This document shows positions 16,069 to 24,380 of a stretch of 49,453 bases of DNA, in pieces. The notes below the pieces were generated by a model. It ran no database searches. It saw only the letters and a program-made list of their open reading frames with translations, and had not been told where the DNA came from. The position numbers and the translations under genes were made by a program. The stretch's first letter is position 1; every line of letters starts with the position of its first letter. This DNA comes from a virus: the IMG/VR virus record IMGVR_UViG_3300046010_007959, positions 1 through 49,453 of that record; one strand, given 5' to 3'.

Positions 16069-17257
16069 TTACTCCCCACTGCTCTGCTACGTAACTATCA
16101 AATCGTTGTCTGTTAAACTGAATTTTTTCAAATAATTGATTGTATTTCATCGTTAAATAACTTGTAGGCTGCGCACATAGCTGTGTTAAGAATATAGGAA
16201 TATTATCGGGTTGTGTTAGATCTAAATCAGATATATCAGCGAAATCATTGCAGTAGTGCAGAAATCCATGCTCAGTTAATATATTAACACAGCCATTAGG
16301 GGCATATACCAAAAACGGTCTATAACCAATGATTGGTTTAAATATTTTTTCACTCCAAAAGTTGGAATATTCAACGTCCCACTCTGTTTCAGTTACTACA
16401 TTTAAAAAATGCCTATTCCAATTATTAATATCACCAAAGCTCATCGAGTCAAAAATGTCAAAATTTACACCATACGGTCGTATATGATTCTCAGGTATAG
16501 AAATAGGTCCTATATAATCATCGGTGCCTTTTAATTCCTCTGATTGACCACCAAATGATACTAGTCCTAATTTATCTAATCCTAAATCTAATAGTGCTTT
16601 AACTATATTATACCGGTGACTGTGTGGTTTTCCATTTAAACACATAAAGGGAATATCTATCTGCGATGATGTTGCAGATAGATAATCGTCGATAACAAAA
16701 AACTTATCCACAAGCACAGCTTGAAAATCTACCCAGTTGTTGGGTTTGGGATTTCCGCCAATCTTAATTACATTAAATGGTTGATTATCTAAGAAAGGCA
16801 ACATTTTTGGAGGATCTAAAAAAGAATATACTATTACGTTGTCAATCTTAGACTTATGTTCTAAAATATAATCTTTTACTTGTGTCAGAGGAGGTACGTT
16901 ATGGTTATTTAATCTTAGATCATTTTGGCACTGATTAATTTTAAATTTAAAGTTTAAAATCTCTAAATTAATTGATTCCGGTAAATTTTCAAAAGAATCC
17001 AATGACATAATTTGTTGCAGATCCGGCCAAGTCGATCCAGCAAAAATTGCGTACTGGTCGTTGGCGAAATTAATCACTTCTTGATCTATTTGATCTTTAG
17101 TTTTACTAGGTGTAGTAGTTTCGAGCCAAGTTGTATTAACCAGCACTGTATTAGAGTGGTCTTCATAGTACTTTCGTAAGTATGTTGTTAATATTTGTTG
17201 TTGAAGTTCTACTGATTTTACTTCCCGCCAACCAAAATCAAAATTTTTTGTTATCAT
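16049..17257 (-). CDS. Fucosyltransferase-like glycosyltransferase
   Basis: A 402-residue AT-rich gene. The C-terminal region NVVTETEWD...FWSEKIFKPIIGYRPFLVYAPNG (about 288-325) is the signature of a phage family related to GT10 fucosyltransferases, where SEK...KPI...RPF forms the nucleotide-sugar site. The N-terminal 200 residues show no motif I know. It converges with the plus-strand glycosyltransferase (20-base overlap) and directly follows the nucleotidyltransferase-cupin gene. It probably transfers the sugar activated by that fusion enzyme; this is inference from neighbourhood. Confidence 0.65.
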   Translation of the reverse strand: MITKNFDFGWREVKSVELQQQILTTYLRKYYEDHSNTVLVNTTWLETTTPSKTKDQIDQEVINFANDQYAIFAGSTWPDLQQIMSLDSFENLPESINLEILNFKFKINQCQNDLRLNNHNVPPLTQVKDYILEHKSKIDNVIVYSFLDPPKMLPFLDNQPFNVIKIGGNPKPNNWVDFQAVLVDKFFVIDDYLSATSSQIDIPFMCLNGKPHSHRYNIVKALLDLGLDKLGLVSFGGQSEELKGTDDYIGPISIPENHIRPYGVNFDIFDSMSFGDINNWNRHFLNVVTETEWDVEYSNFWSEKIFKPIIGYRPFLVYAPNGCVNILTEHGFLHYCNDFADISDLDLTQPDNIPIFLTQLCAQPTSYLTMKYNQLFEKIQFNRQRFDSYVAEQWGVINQGLV

Positions 17258-18016
17258 CTATCTACGTTCTATGTCATCTTCACCACAGTAGTCGCCGTAT
17301 TGTACTTCGATGATATGACAGGGTTTGTTAAAAGGATTGAATAGTCTATGCCACTTGTTTATACTTACATGGTATGTGTGATGCTTGGTTAATATTTCTT
17401 GTATTAAACTGTTAGAAGGTAGCGTATAATGCTCAACCATACACTTACCGTCTGCAACTATCCACTCTTCAGAGCGTTCCATATGTCGTTGCATACTTAG
17501 ACTTTGCCCGGGACTGATAGTTAATTCCTTTACTTTAGCTCCAGAAACGTCATGTAATACACGATAATAGCCCCAAGGTCGGATGGTTTTCGGCGCTTTC
17601 CACTCCTCTAATATCCAACTGCTACTATTGAGCTTGTTTTCACCGCCTACACCAAATACAAACTCCACATCAGGTTCTGTCATCTCAGGTATGTTATCTT
17701 TAGTGCGATCACCACCATTGGCAAAAATGATCTGGCTGTTAGGGTACATGGTTTTGACATTACGTATAGCTTCAATAGCATGATCTTCTGTGTCGTTAAA
17801 CAATATACAATGATCAACCATACGAAGATGTTCGATGATCTGTATACGTTCATGACTGGGCATGAACTCACGACCTTTTTTACGGCGTAGCCAGCTGTCG
17901 CTGTTGACTCCTACTACTAGTATGTTACCTAGCTTCTTGGCAGCCTTGAGATATTCTATGTGTCCTGAATGCAGAGGATCGAATCCACCAGTACATAATA
18001 TCACACGATTGATCAT
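17258..18016 (-). CDS. Nucleotidyltransferase-cupin fusion
   Basis: A 252-residue protein joining two domains. Residues 1-135 are an RfaE/TagD-type nucleotidyltransferase: GFDPLHSGH at 11-19 is the HxGH-type active site, NSDSWLRRKKGR (38-49) binds nucleotide, and NSSSWI near 130-135 corresponds to the later family motif. Residues 145-252 are a mannose-6-phosphate isomerase-type cupin (RPWGYY, LSMQRHMERSEEWIV, KWHRLFNP, EVQYG) with candidate ligands in QRH and EE. The fusion suggests isomerisation or binding and activation of one sugar phosphate. It overlaps the methyltransferase gene by an ATGA junction and abuts the fucosyltransferase-like gene. Confidence 0.8.
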   Translation of the reverse strand: MINRVILCTGGFDPLHSGHIEYLKAAKKLGNILVVGVNSDSWLRRKKGREFMPSHERIQIIEHLRMVDHCILFNDTEDHAIEAIRNVKTMYPNSQIIFANGGDRTKDNIPEMTEPDVEFVFGVGGENKLNSSSWILEEWKAPKTIRPWGYYRVLHDVSGAKVKELTISPGQSLSMQRHMERSEEWIVADGKCMVEHYTLPSNSLIQEILTKHHTYHVSINKWHRLFNPFNKPCHIIEVQYGDYCGEDDIERR

Positions 18017-18927
18017 TTTGATTTGTAACTCTTTCTCGTAGGTGGTGTAGATTTTATTTTCATTGGTTTAAGCAAGGATGTTTCTTTGGTCTTAGGTTTA
18101 GCCTGTTCGATTGACATCTGCTCTGAGCTTGTGGTCTCATTGAAAACTCCTGTTGTTTCTGTGGCAGGAGGAAATTCCATCTGCCGACTGACATAGTCAA
18201 TGAAATAATTTTCCTTGTCTAGCCATGGCATGACTATTTCTTCTTGTTTAAGAAAGCCATTACTATTGATGCTATTCACTATGCTAGGATGTAATAGATT
18301 CTTATCAATGAGATCATACCATGTGGTAGTCATGGGGTCCATGGGTGCGATATCTGTCTTATAAACTGCCATCTGTATCCAGGGATCTTGGAATTTCTTT
18401 AAAAGATAAGCATCACGACAATCAAATCCATTAACTGCCAGCATGTAGATCAACATGATTGGAGTCCAATGGAAATAGGCTCCACTATAGCCTCTACTAA
18501 AATATCTATCATACTCTATACCTGTGTGTTGTTGCACCGTGACTAACAACATGCCATTTACTGTCATGTAGCTGTTCCACATGCGTAGAGTTTCCAAGGG
18601 GTTTAAACTATAGGTAAGGCTATCGTGTGCCCAGATTAGATCTATGCTGACCGGAAACAAGATTGGTCGATCATAGATGTCATGGATCTTGTGTATATTC
18701 TTGAGATTAGGAACCTGTGCTAGCCTGTCCTTGTTATTATCAACAGCAAAGCAATTGAAGTTATAGGGTTCTGGTGGATTATCGTTATTTTCTAAGGTGG
18801 CCCACCAGGTAATATCTTCACCAGATCCGCAACCTAGATCAGCTACGTGGCGTATACTTTCTAGAAAAGTGTCATACTGACGTATGGTTTCTAGTATATG
18901 TAGACTATGTCTAGCCAATTGATGCAT
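18013..18927 (-). CDS. SAM-dependent methyltransferase
   Basis: About 304 residues. VADLGCGSGEDI at 28-39 is motif I of a class I methyltransferase, a DN pair (FAVDNNKDR, about 60-68) binds the ribose of SAM, and DLIWAHDSLTYS (about 97-108) is the motif IV region. The last 60 residues are Lys/Thr/Pro-rich and likely disordered. I place the start at ATG 18927 (MHQLARHSLH); the frame is open to a TTG at 18987 and the GGAGG just before 18927 is too close to be an ideal ribosome site, so the start is uncertain. The substrate is unknown; context allows a sugar or a small molecule. Confidence 0.7.
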   Translation of the reverse strand: MHQLARHSLHILETIRQYDTFLESIRHVADLGCGSGEDITWWATLENNDNPPEPYNFNCFAVDNNKDRLAQVPNLKNIHKIHDIYDRPILFPVSIDLIWAHDSLTYSLNPLETLRMWNSYMTVNGMLLVTVQQHTGIEYDRYFSRGYSGAYFHWTPIMLIYMLAVNGFDCRDAYLLKKFQDPWIQMAVYKTDIAPMDPMTTTWYDLIDKNLLHPSIVNSINSNGFLKQEEIVMPWLDKENYFIDYVSRQMEFPPATETTGVFNETTSSEQMSIEQAKPKTKETSLLKPMKIKSTPPTRKSYKSK

Positions 18928-19366
18928 CCTCCATACCTGCTGTACGCAAGCGTGTAACGTGACCGAGCATGAAGTTCTTGCTTTCAAGTCCTTTCATGAT
19001 TCCCAACCACTTGTTTCGTAACAATGCTACTTCATTGATGATAGTCTCAAAGTCGATTACTTCATCTTCACCGTCTACATATTTTTCAGCATCGCGACTA
19101 GTTAAAGCACGAGCGTATCCTTCAAGATACTTCTGGAAGTGTTTTTTGCGTATTTTTCTTAATTGAATGTTGAGGTAATTAAGAACTGCTTCAATCTCTT
19201 GTAGTTGATTGAACCGTCGTTCTGTAATTCCGGGCAGGCCAGCAAGATTCTTTTCTATGTTACCATAGACTCCAACTTCCTTTCGTGCGTCTTCTAGTTC
19301 CCGTTCATAGTGCTGTATGAAATCAGGAATACTACCTAAACTTGCTACTACGCGGCTATACCACAT
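18911..19366 (-). CDS. uvsY: UvsY-like recombination mediator
   Basis: A 151-residue, mostly helical and charged protein two genes downstream of uvsX. T4 UvsY loads UvsX onto gp32-coated single-stranded DNA. The C-terminal part, with a D...VID..TIINEVALLRNKWLGIMKG pattern followed by SKNFMLGHVTRLR, resembles the UvsY ending (KSRGFAIKHIQDMR). Basic residues cluster at RKIRKKHFQKY (about 73-83), suitable for DNA binding. The start shares bases with the stop of the small acidic gene (TAATG). Sequence similarity is weak by eye, but gene order strongly supports the call. Confidence 0.75.
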   Translation of the reverse strand: MWYSRVVASLGSIPDFIQHYERELEDARKEVGVYGNIEKNLAGLPGITERRFNQLQEIEAVLNYLNIQLRKIRKKHFQKYLEGYARALTSRDAEKYVDGEDEVIDFETIINEVALLRNKWLGIMKGLESKNFMLGHVTRLRTAGMEDASIG

Positions 19367-19611
19367 TAATAATCATCACCTTCATCTTCATCATAGTCAG
19401 CTTCCTCGACTTCATCTTCACCTAGATATTCTACTAATGCTCGTTTGAGATAGCTGTCGGTTCCACCAAATGCTTTAAGATCGCTCTCGACGATGTTGTG
19501 ATCGGCTACGATAGCTAATACATGATCAGCAGCTGCCTGGCGATCCTTGGGTGCGATATACTCTTTGCAAGTTAACCATACTTCAGCTAATGCGTCTAAT
19601 TCAATGCTCAT
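19366..19611 (-). CDS. Small acidic protein between uvsX and uvsY
   Basis: An 81-residue protein with a helical N-terminal part (WLTCKEYIAPKDRQAAADHVL) and a strongly acidic C-terminal tail (EDEVEEADYDEDEGDDY). It is joined to uvsX and uvsY by TAATG overlaps on both sides, so the three are translationally coupled. Similar small acidic proteins occupy this position in marine T4-like phages as I remember them. A DNA-mimic or recombination accessory role is possible but unproved. Confidence 0.65.
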   Translation of the reverse strand: MSIELDALAEVWLTCKEYIAPKDRQAAADHVLAIVADHNIVESDLKAFGGTDSYLKRALVEYLGEDEVEEADYDEDEGDDY

Positions 19612-20693
19612 TACACTGTCTCCTCATCTAATATCGCTGGTGCTTCTGGCGCTGGACCTCCATCTAATAGTTTAGCATTAGCTGAAATCTCTTTCATGAC
19701 AATGTCTAAACAACCTTCTTCATTTGATTCCCAGGCTTTACGGAACTGTTTGATTTCTTTGCCATCAGCTGTAATAAACGCTAGACGGTTACCATCTTTC
19801 TTAAGCAGGCCTTTTGATTCCATCATGTCAGTTAAACCACTGTATGGATTCATACCTGTTTCATATGGAATCTTGATCTGCACTGATTCAAATGGTTTAG
19901 CATATCTAGTCTTCATGATCTTACATGCGGCACGAATACCTTTAACTTCACTAATCTTGTTACCATCTTCATCTTCTTTAAGTTTAAGTTTACGCATAGC
20001 AACTACGATTGAGCTAGCATAGATAAAGCCTTGACCACCTGAAATCTTATCATCTGGGTCAAACATGTCTTGCGATGCATAAGTGTGGTTAGTTGCCACT
20101 AGACCAACGTTATGACTACCAAACATGTTTACACAGTTACGAACAAGTGCTGTAAGTGCTTTAGGTTTACGGCCCATGTCACCTTTCAAATCACCTGCTT
20201 CAAATTGGTTGATGTCTGTTGGAGTTAGTAACATACCTAAACTGTCGATGACAAACAGAACTTTTGGACAGTCTTCTTTTGGTAATGTCTTGTATTCTTT
20301 CATAAACTCATGGATAGTTTTAGCCACGTCATCAATCATAGCTAAGTTAAGTTTTAATAACTTATCTTCGCTGGTATCTACACCCAGGTCATGCAACCAC
20401 TTTTCATCAAGTGCATTTTCTGTATCGACTAAGATAACATAGATGCCATCTTTCTGAGCGTTGCGGATTAAATTACCTGAACAGATAAATGATTTGCCTG
20501 CACCCGATTCACCTGCAAATACTGTGACTTTTCCCAATGGTACTCCGCGGTGGAAGTCTCCACTGATTAGGTAATTAAGTGTGTAATTGCCTGTTGAAAT
20601 CCAATCAGTAGGATCGTTAAATCCTGTACTAAGTCCGTCGATTGACTTGGTAATTGATTTTCTAAATTTTGATATATCAAATGGTTTTGCCAT
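19611..20693 (-). CDS. uvsX: RecA-like recombinase UvsX
   Basis: A 360-residue recombinase that catalyses strand exchange in phage recombination-dependent replication. Walker A is GESGAGKS at 61-68, and Walker B is LFVIDSLGML in the 140s-150s. GGQGFIYASSIVV further on resembles the DNA-binding L2 and core region of RecA-like proteins. The acidic C-terminus (LDEETV) is short. It starts 2 bases after the stop of the first radical SAM gene, with its ribosome site (AGAGG) inside that gene, which ties uvsX translation to the accessory cassette. Confidence 0.92.
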   Translation of the reverse strand: MAKPFDISKFRKSITKSIDGLSTGFNDPTDWISTGNYTLNYLISGDFHRGVPLGKVTVFAGESGAGKSFICSGNLIRNAQKDGIYVILVDTENALDEKWLHDLGVDTSEDKLLKLNLAMIDDVAKTIHEFMKEYKTLPKEDCPKVLFVIDSLGMLLTPTDINQFEAGDLKGDMGRKPKALTALVRNCVNMFGSHNVGLVATNHTYASQDMFDPDDKISGGQGFIYASSIVVAMRKLKLKEDEDGNKISEVKGIRAACKIMKTRYAKPFESVQIKIPYETGMNPYSGLTDMMESKGLLKKDGNRLAFITADGKEIKQFRKAWESNEEGCLDIVMKEISANAKLLDGGPAPEAPAILDEETV

Positions 20694-20695
20694 GA

Positions 20696-21853
20696 TTATT
20701 GCCTCTCTAATAAATTATATAATTCTGGAAATACTGTCTTGCTGTTAACGTTACGTCGTTGATCCATCTTTGCTATCTCTGCTAAACAGTATTCGATATT
20801 CTTTTCTACGGGTTCTTTTATATACTGTAACACATTTCTAAGACCGTTTTCAAGTAAAAATCCTGGTTTCTGATTAATCCAGTTTTCTAATTCTCGCTCT
20901 ATTGATTGTAACATAGTATTTGGTAAATGTCTAATATTTAGGTAGTCTGGATTCAATAGTGCTCCTATCACAAAACTATTATCATGAAATCCCATATTTT
21001 TAAAGAATCTAATAGTATCAAATATCGATCGATAATTTAACAAGTGATGTAACATATTAAATGATATCTTATGATTGAGCTTACTGATTTGTTTAAGATT
21101 ATCTAGAAAATCTTGCCAGGTTCCGCCATGTCTAATATATTCAAATTCTGTGCCCATTTCGTCGATACTCACGGTCCAATGTACATTAGGAAACTCACAT
21201 ATTTTTTCAAATACTCTTGTGCCTGTCTTGCTTAAATTAGTGTTTATCCTAAGATTAACTTGAGGATTTTTTTCCTGCAATAGTTCTAATAACTCTAGAT
21301 TTTCTTTCATCAGCAAAGGTTCACCGCCTGCTAGATAAACATGCTTTAATTGTTCTACACGATCAAAAACATATTGTTTCATCTGTTGTAATCTGCGTTG
21401 TGGAACCTCATCAAACTTTACTCCTAATTCAGTAGCCCATTTACTGCTGAATTCTGGACTGCAATATGCGCAGGCAAAATTACAGGTATTGTTCCAGCGT
21501 ATGTCAATAGCACTTAAATTAAATGTGTCGATACTTTTATAAGTGTTAAGATCAACATCTTTAAGTTCTTTAAGATAAAACACACGATCGCTGATAATGT
21601 CAAAACTTTTAGTATCTCGTTCTAAATCGTAACAAACATTACAAGTCGGACCGGGTTTGTTATAATACATATTGTGCTTGGTTGTTAAGTTAACTTCGCC
21701 TTGCAGTATCTCTGTAATACTATTTTCTTTTAAATTACCGATAGGTGCAGGATTGCGGATACAGTTCTTCACTGTGCCGTCAAAGTTATACATAAATCCT
21801 GTCCAGGGAATAGGACAGAAGTTTTTATCTGTTAGATATTTTTTGCTATCCAT
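20696..21853 (-). CDS. Radical SAM protein with N-terminal cysteine (twitch-like) module
   Basis: A 385-residue radical SAM enzyme. The 4Fe-4S/SAM motif is CNFACAYC (C124, C128, C131), and AGGEPLL (about 155-161) is the SAM-binding GGE motif. Ahead of the core, C13, C31, C71 and C74 form a CX17C...CX2C set that could hold an auxiliary cluster, as in SPASM/twitch proteins, though placed N-terminally. WTVSIDEMGTEFEYIRHG fits the beta-4/5 region of the barrel. It overlaps the short SDR gene by 22 bases and precedes uvsX by 2. Substrate unknown; peptide, sugar or nucleotide modification are all possible. Confidence 0.85.
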   Translation of the reverse strand: MDSKKYLTDKNFCPIPWTGFMYNFDGTVKNCIRNPAPIGNLKENSITEILQGEVNLTTKHNMYYNKPGPTCNVCYDLERDTKSFDIISDRVFYLKELKDVDLNTYKSIDTFNLSAIDIRWNNTCNFACAYCSPEFSSKWATELGVKFDEVPQRRLQQMKQYVFDRVEQLKHVYLAGGEPLLMKENLELLELLQEKNPQVNLRINTNLSKTGTRVFEKICEFPNVHWTVSIDEMGTEFEYIRHGGTWQDFLDNLKQISKLNHKISFNMLHHLLNYRSIFDTIRFFKNMGFHDNSFVIGALLNPDYLNIRHLPNTMLQSIERELENWINQKPGFLLENGLRNVLQYIKEPVEKNIEYCLAEIAKMDQRRNVNSKTVFPELYNLLERQ

Positions 21854-22323
21854 TCTACTATTCCTCGAGCATATTCATCTACATCCATATACTCAGGTGG
21901 ATGTTGCCTTGGTTGTGTTGCGATGGCCCCTGGACGCACCAACAATAGTCTCGGCCATTCGGATCTTTGTTCTAATAACTGTGTTGATAAATCTAATGCT
22001 TTTTTCTGTATGATATATTCGTCCCATTCTTCTTTCGGCGGTAAGAACATGTCAGTCATCTGTGTGCCAACGTTGACGATATATTTCTGTTGTCCTCTCC
22101 AACGTCGCCAAACTTCAAATAATAATTCTGTTTGAGCATATCCAACTTGTGCGTTGTTAATAAACATATCACAAGGTTCAATCATACCTGCTACCTTAGG
22201 TATGCTACGAATGTTATAACCATTACGACGGCTAAGTCCGACTATTTCATGGCCCTGACTATCATATATTTTTGCTAGGGCTTGTCCTATACCTGCACTA
22301 TGTCCTGTGATAGCTATCTTCAT
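21832..22323 (-). CDS. Short SDR oxidoreductase-like protein
   Basis: A 163-residue minimal Rossmann protein. TGHSAGIGQALA (6-17) is the classic SDR nucleotide-binding loop TGxxxGIG, NNAQ near 56-59 matches NNAG, and YIIQKKAL gives the YxxxK catalytic pair. The C-terminal substrate region is very short compared with the usual 240-260 residues, so this is a minimal or specialised form. ATGA overlaps join it to the oxygenase-like gene, and it overlaps the first radical SAM gene by 22 bases. It may reduce or oxidise the product of the cassette. Confidence 0.75.
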   Translation of the reverse strand: MKIAITGHSAGIGQALAKIYDSQGHEIVGLSRRNGYNIRSIPKVAGMIEPCDMFINNAQVGYAQTELLFEVWRRWRGQQKYIVNVGTQMTDMFLPPKEEWDEYIIQKKALDLSTQLLEQRSEWPRLLLVRPGAIATQPRQHPPEYMDVDEYARGIVEWIAKNI

Positions 22324-22874
22324 CGTAATAAATGTTGTGGATCGTTAACAAATGTAAAGCTGGCCACTACCCTTGGTAATTTTGTCGCTGTTATTTTAAT
22401 AACACTGTGTGGTATTCTCGAATTGAACACTACAGGTTTAGATAAGTCATGTATTTCTGCTAATACAGGTAATGTATCAGCATCTAAACTGCTAACATCT
22501 TCCTGCTCACTACCAAATTGATTTTTGGTTTTAGGTAACTGTGCTATTTCTTTTTCGCTTACATTATACCAACGATTTATCCATCCTTGTGTGTTTAGTA
22601 TAGGAATATTAATTTTTGCTACCATTGGTGGTGCGTCTAAATGCAAAGGTAAATCATCATATAATACCGTAACTGCGGCATTTTTAACATATAGTCTATG
22701 TTTTAGAAAAAATTTAGCCAAGTGTGGACTAGAAGTTACTAATTTTTTAGTTTCAACAAACTGCCAATTTTTAAAATCGAGTGACCCTAATTCTGTTTGA
22801 TCTGAGAGGAATTTATAGATATCACACTGTATGGTGTGCAGATCATCGCAGGTTAATTCTGCATAGGGTTTCAT
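22320..22874 (-). CDS. 2-oxoglutarate/Fe(II) oxygenase-like protein
   Basis: A 184-residue protein with the layout of aspartyl/asparaginyl hydroxylase-type 2OG oxygenases: LHLDAPP with H78 and D80 as Fe ligands, AKINIPILNT (86-95) as the strand after them, the distal IPHSV with H156, and PRVVASFTF with R168 for 2-oxoglutarate. The spacing is normal for the double-stranded beta-helix fold. It would hydroxylate a protein, sugar or small molecule. It is coupled by ATGA overlaps to the radical SAM gene upstream and the SDR gene downstream, so it is part of one cassette. Confidence 0.7.
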   Translation of the reverse strand: MKPYAELTCDDLHTIQCDIYKFLSDQTELGSLDFKNWQFVETKKLVTSSPHLAKFFLKHRLYVKNAAVTVLYDDLPLHLDAPPMVAKINIPILNTQGWINRWYNVSEKEIAQLPKTKNQFGSEQEDVSSLDADTLPVLAEIHDLSKPVVFNSRIPHSVIKITATKLPRVVASFTFVNDPQHLLR

Positions 22875-23755
22875 TCCATACCTCTTAATCGTTTTTGTTC
22901 TTGTATGTATGCCAGAGACTCCAGAGTATCTTTATTTTCAACCGCCAGTTCTGATGGTTCTTTAAGATAGGCATAACTATGATCTAATTTGTGTAATTTA
23001 ACAAACTCTAATATATTAGGTAAGTCATCTACGTTCAATACACTAACCGTAGTCCAAGTGTTTAGTTTAACCGGCATTTCCATATAACGTTGCAAGTTTG
23101 CATAGAACTTATCCCATTTAACAGGCCAACGCACTAGATCATGTACGGGGCCGATACCATCGAGACTGACTGTTACTGTGACCTGTACACCACGACGGCA
23201 TAGGATCCACAGTTCTTCTAATACTGTGCTACAGTTTGTATTGAGCCTGACACTTTTAATATTCTTAGGTAAGTTTGCTAGTATATGTTTATAGTTTTTA
23301 CTATAGCTAGGTTCACCGCCATTGATATCTAAATGTACTACCCTATCTAAAGGTAACTCCCAAAATTTACTAGAATTGTCCACAATTGGATATGTTTTAC
23401 TTTTTAATCCGCCAATTAGTGTGCTTAGATTTTCGTTACAAGTCAGACATGCGCTATTACATATATTATCAAGCACCCCTCCCACTGACAGATAATCTTC
23501 TTGTTTTTGCAATTGATCAAATTTAATAGCGTTTAATCTAATACTAGTGTTATTTTCCTGTTCTGTTTGTTTACATCTTTCACACCATTTAGGCCAGAGG
23601 CCTTTGTGCATAGATAATTTGACATTACGCAACCACAGGCTTTCGTCCATTTCCTCAAGTGTATTAAACTCTGGTGCATCAACCATGTGGCCACAACGGC
23701 CGACAGTACCGTTGGGATTTAATCGCACGAAATGATCTAGTCTAGGGCAATGCAT
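22871..23755 (-). CDS. Radical SAM protein with the same N-terminal cysteine module
   Basis: A 294-residue radical SAM enzyme. The cluster motif is CNSACLTC (C99, C103, C106), and NGGEPSYS in the 145-155 region is the SAM-binding GGE motif. The N-terminal cysteines C3, C21, C58 and C61 have the same CX17C...CX2C spacing as in the other radical SAM protein of this cassette, although the two sequences are otherwise quite different. VTVTVSLDGIGPVHDLVR is the barrel beta-4/5 region. It overlaps the sulfotransferase-like gene by 19 bases. The substrate is unknown; the shared module suggests a related substrate or partner. Confidence 0.85.
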   Translation of the reverse strand: MHCPRLDHFVRLNPNGTVGRCGHMVDAPEFNTLEEMDESLWLRNVKLSMHKGLWPKWCERCKQTEQENNTSIRLNAIKFDQLQKQEDYLSVGGVLDNICNSACLTCNENLSTLIGGLKSKTYPIVDNSSKFWELPLDRVVHLDINGGEPSYSKNYKHILANLPKNIKSVRLNTNCSTVLEELWILCRRGVQVTVTVSLDGIGPVHDLVRWPVKWDKFYANLQRYMEMPVKLNTWTTVSVLNVDDLPNILEFVKLHKLDHSYAYLKEPSELAVENKDTLESLAYIQEQKRLRGME

Positions 23756-24369
23756 TGTAATTTTGAATATGCTATAGGATCTTGACTGTGTAAGTGAGCC
23801 AATATCTCACTGAATGTAACTTCCTGACCTATCATTTCTAATAGATAATGATCCAGACGTTGATACATTTCATTATGTAAATTATTTTTTAGTCGGTCTA
23901 CTACTTCTGCAGACAGCATATTTGTTTCTTCTGGTTTAATTGATATGTTGGTAAACTTACTTATCGCTGTCATATCATGCAATCGTAGCACAGTATCTTT
24001 GTTAATATACTTAGACAAATTAACAATCCAACTTATTTGAGGGGCATAGTGTCTATTTAAAAACAAATACTCTTCAGCAAAGTATATAACAGTATCTACG
24101 TCTAATTGTGGATTATTACGTTTGGTATTGTAGACATAGGTGTTAAATCCAGACAAAAATCTCTGCATAGGATCGCGCAAGATGATATCTACTATCGGTA
24201 TACGTTTAATTTGGTCGTTTATTAGTATCTTACAGTTATTCTGGCGAACATGTTCATAAAAACTACTACTGCCATTTTTATAAATGGGATAGATGCCCCG
24301 TTGTGAAGCTTCTATTTCTATAACTTCACAACGGTTAGGAAAGATAATGTCATCAATCCTACTTAACAT
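23737..24369 (-). CDS. Sulfotransferase-like protein
   Basis: A 210-residue protein with two PAPS-binding signatures: IYPIYKNGSSSFYEH (27-40), where K31 and the Ser/Gly loop match the 5'-phosphosulfate loop, and ILRDPMQRFLSGF (63-75), matching the 3'-phosphate site RDPxxRxxSG. The middle is helical, as in sulfotransferase family 2 proteins. It follows gp32 by 11 bases and is the first gene of the five-gene cassette before uvsX. It likely moves sulfate from PAPS to a glycan or small molecule; the acceptor is unknown. Confidence 0.7.
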   Translation of the reverse strand: MLSRIDDIIFPNRCEVIEIEASQRGIYPIYKNGSSSFYEHVRQNNCKILINDQIKRIPIVDIILRDPMQRFLSGFNTYVYNTKRNNPQLDVDTVIYFAEEYLFLNRHYAPQISWIVNLSKYINKDTVLRLHDMTAISKFTNISIKPEETNMLSAEVVDRLKNNLHNEMYQRLDHYLLEMIGQEVTFSEILAHLHSQDPIAYSKLQCIALD

Positions 24370-24380
24370 CTACTTACTAC

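Noticed and set aside
19696-20022. Plus-strand open frame of 108 residues
   Set aside because: Antisense to uvsX, whose motifs are intact.
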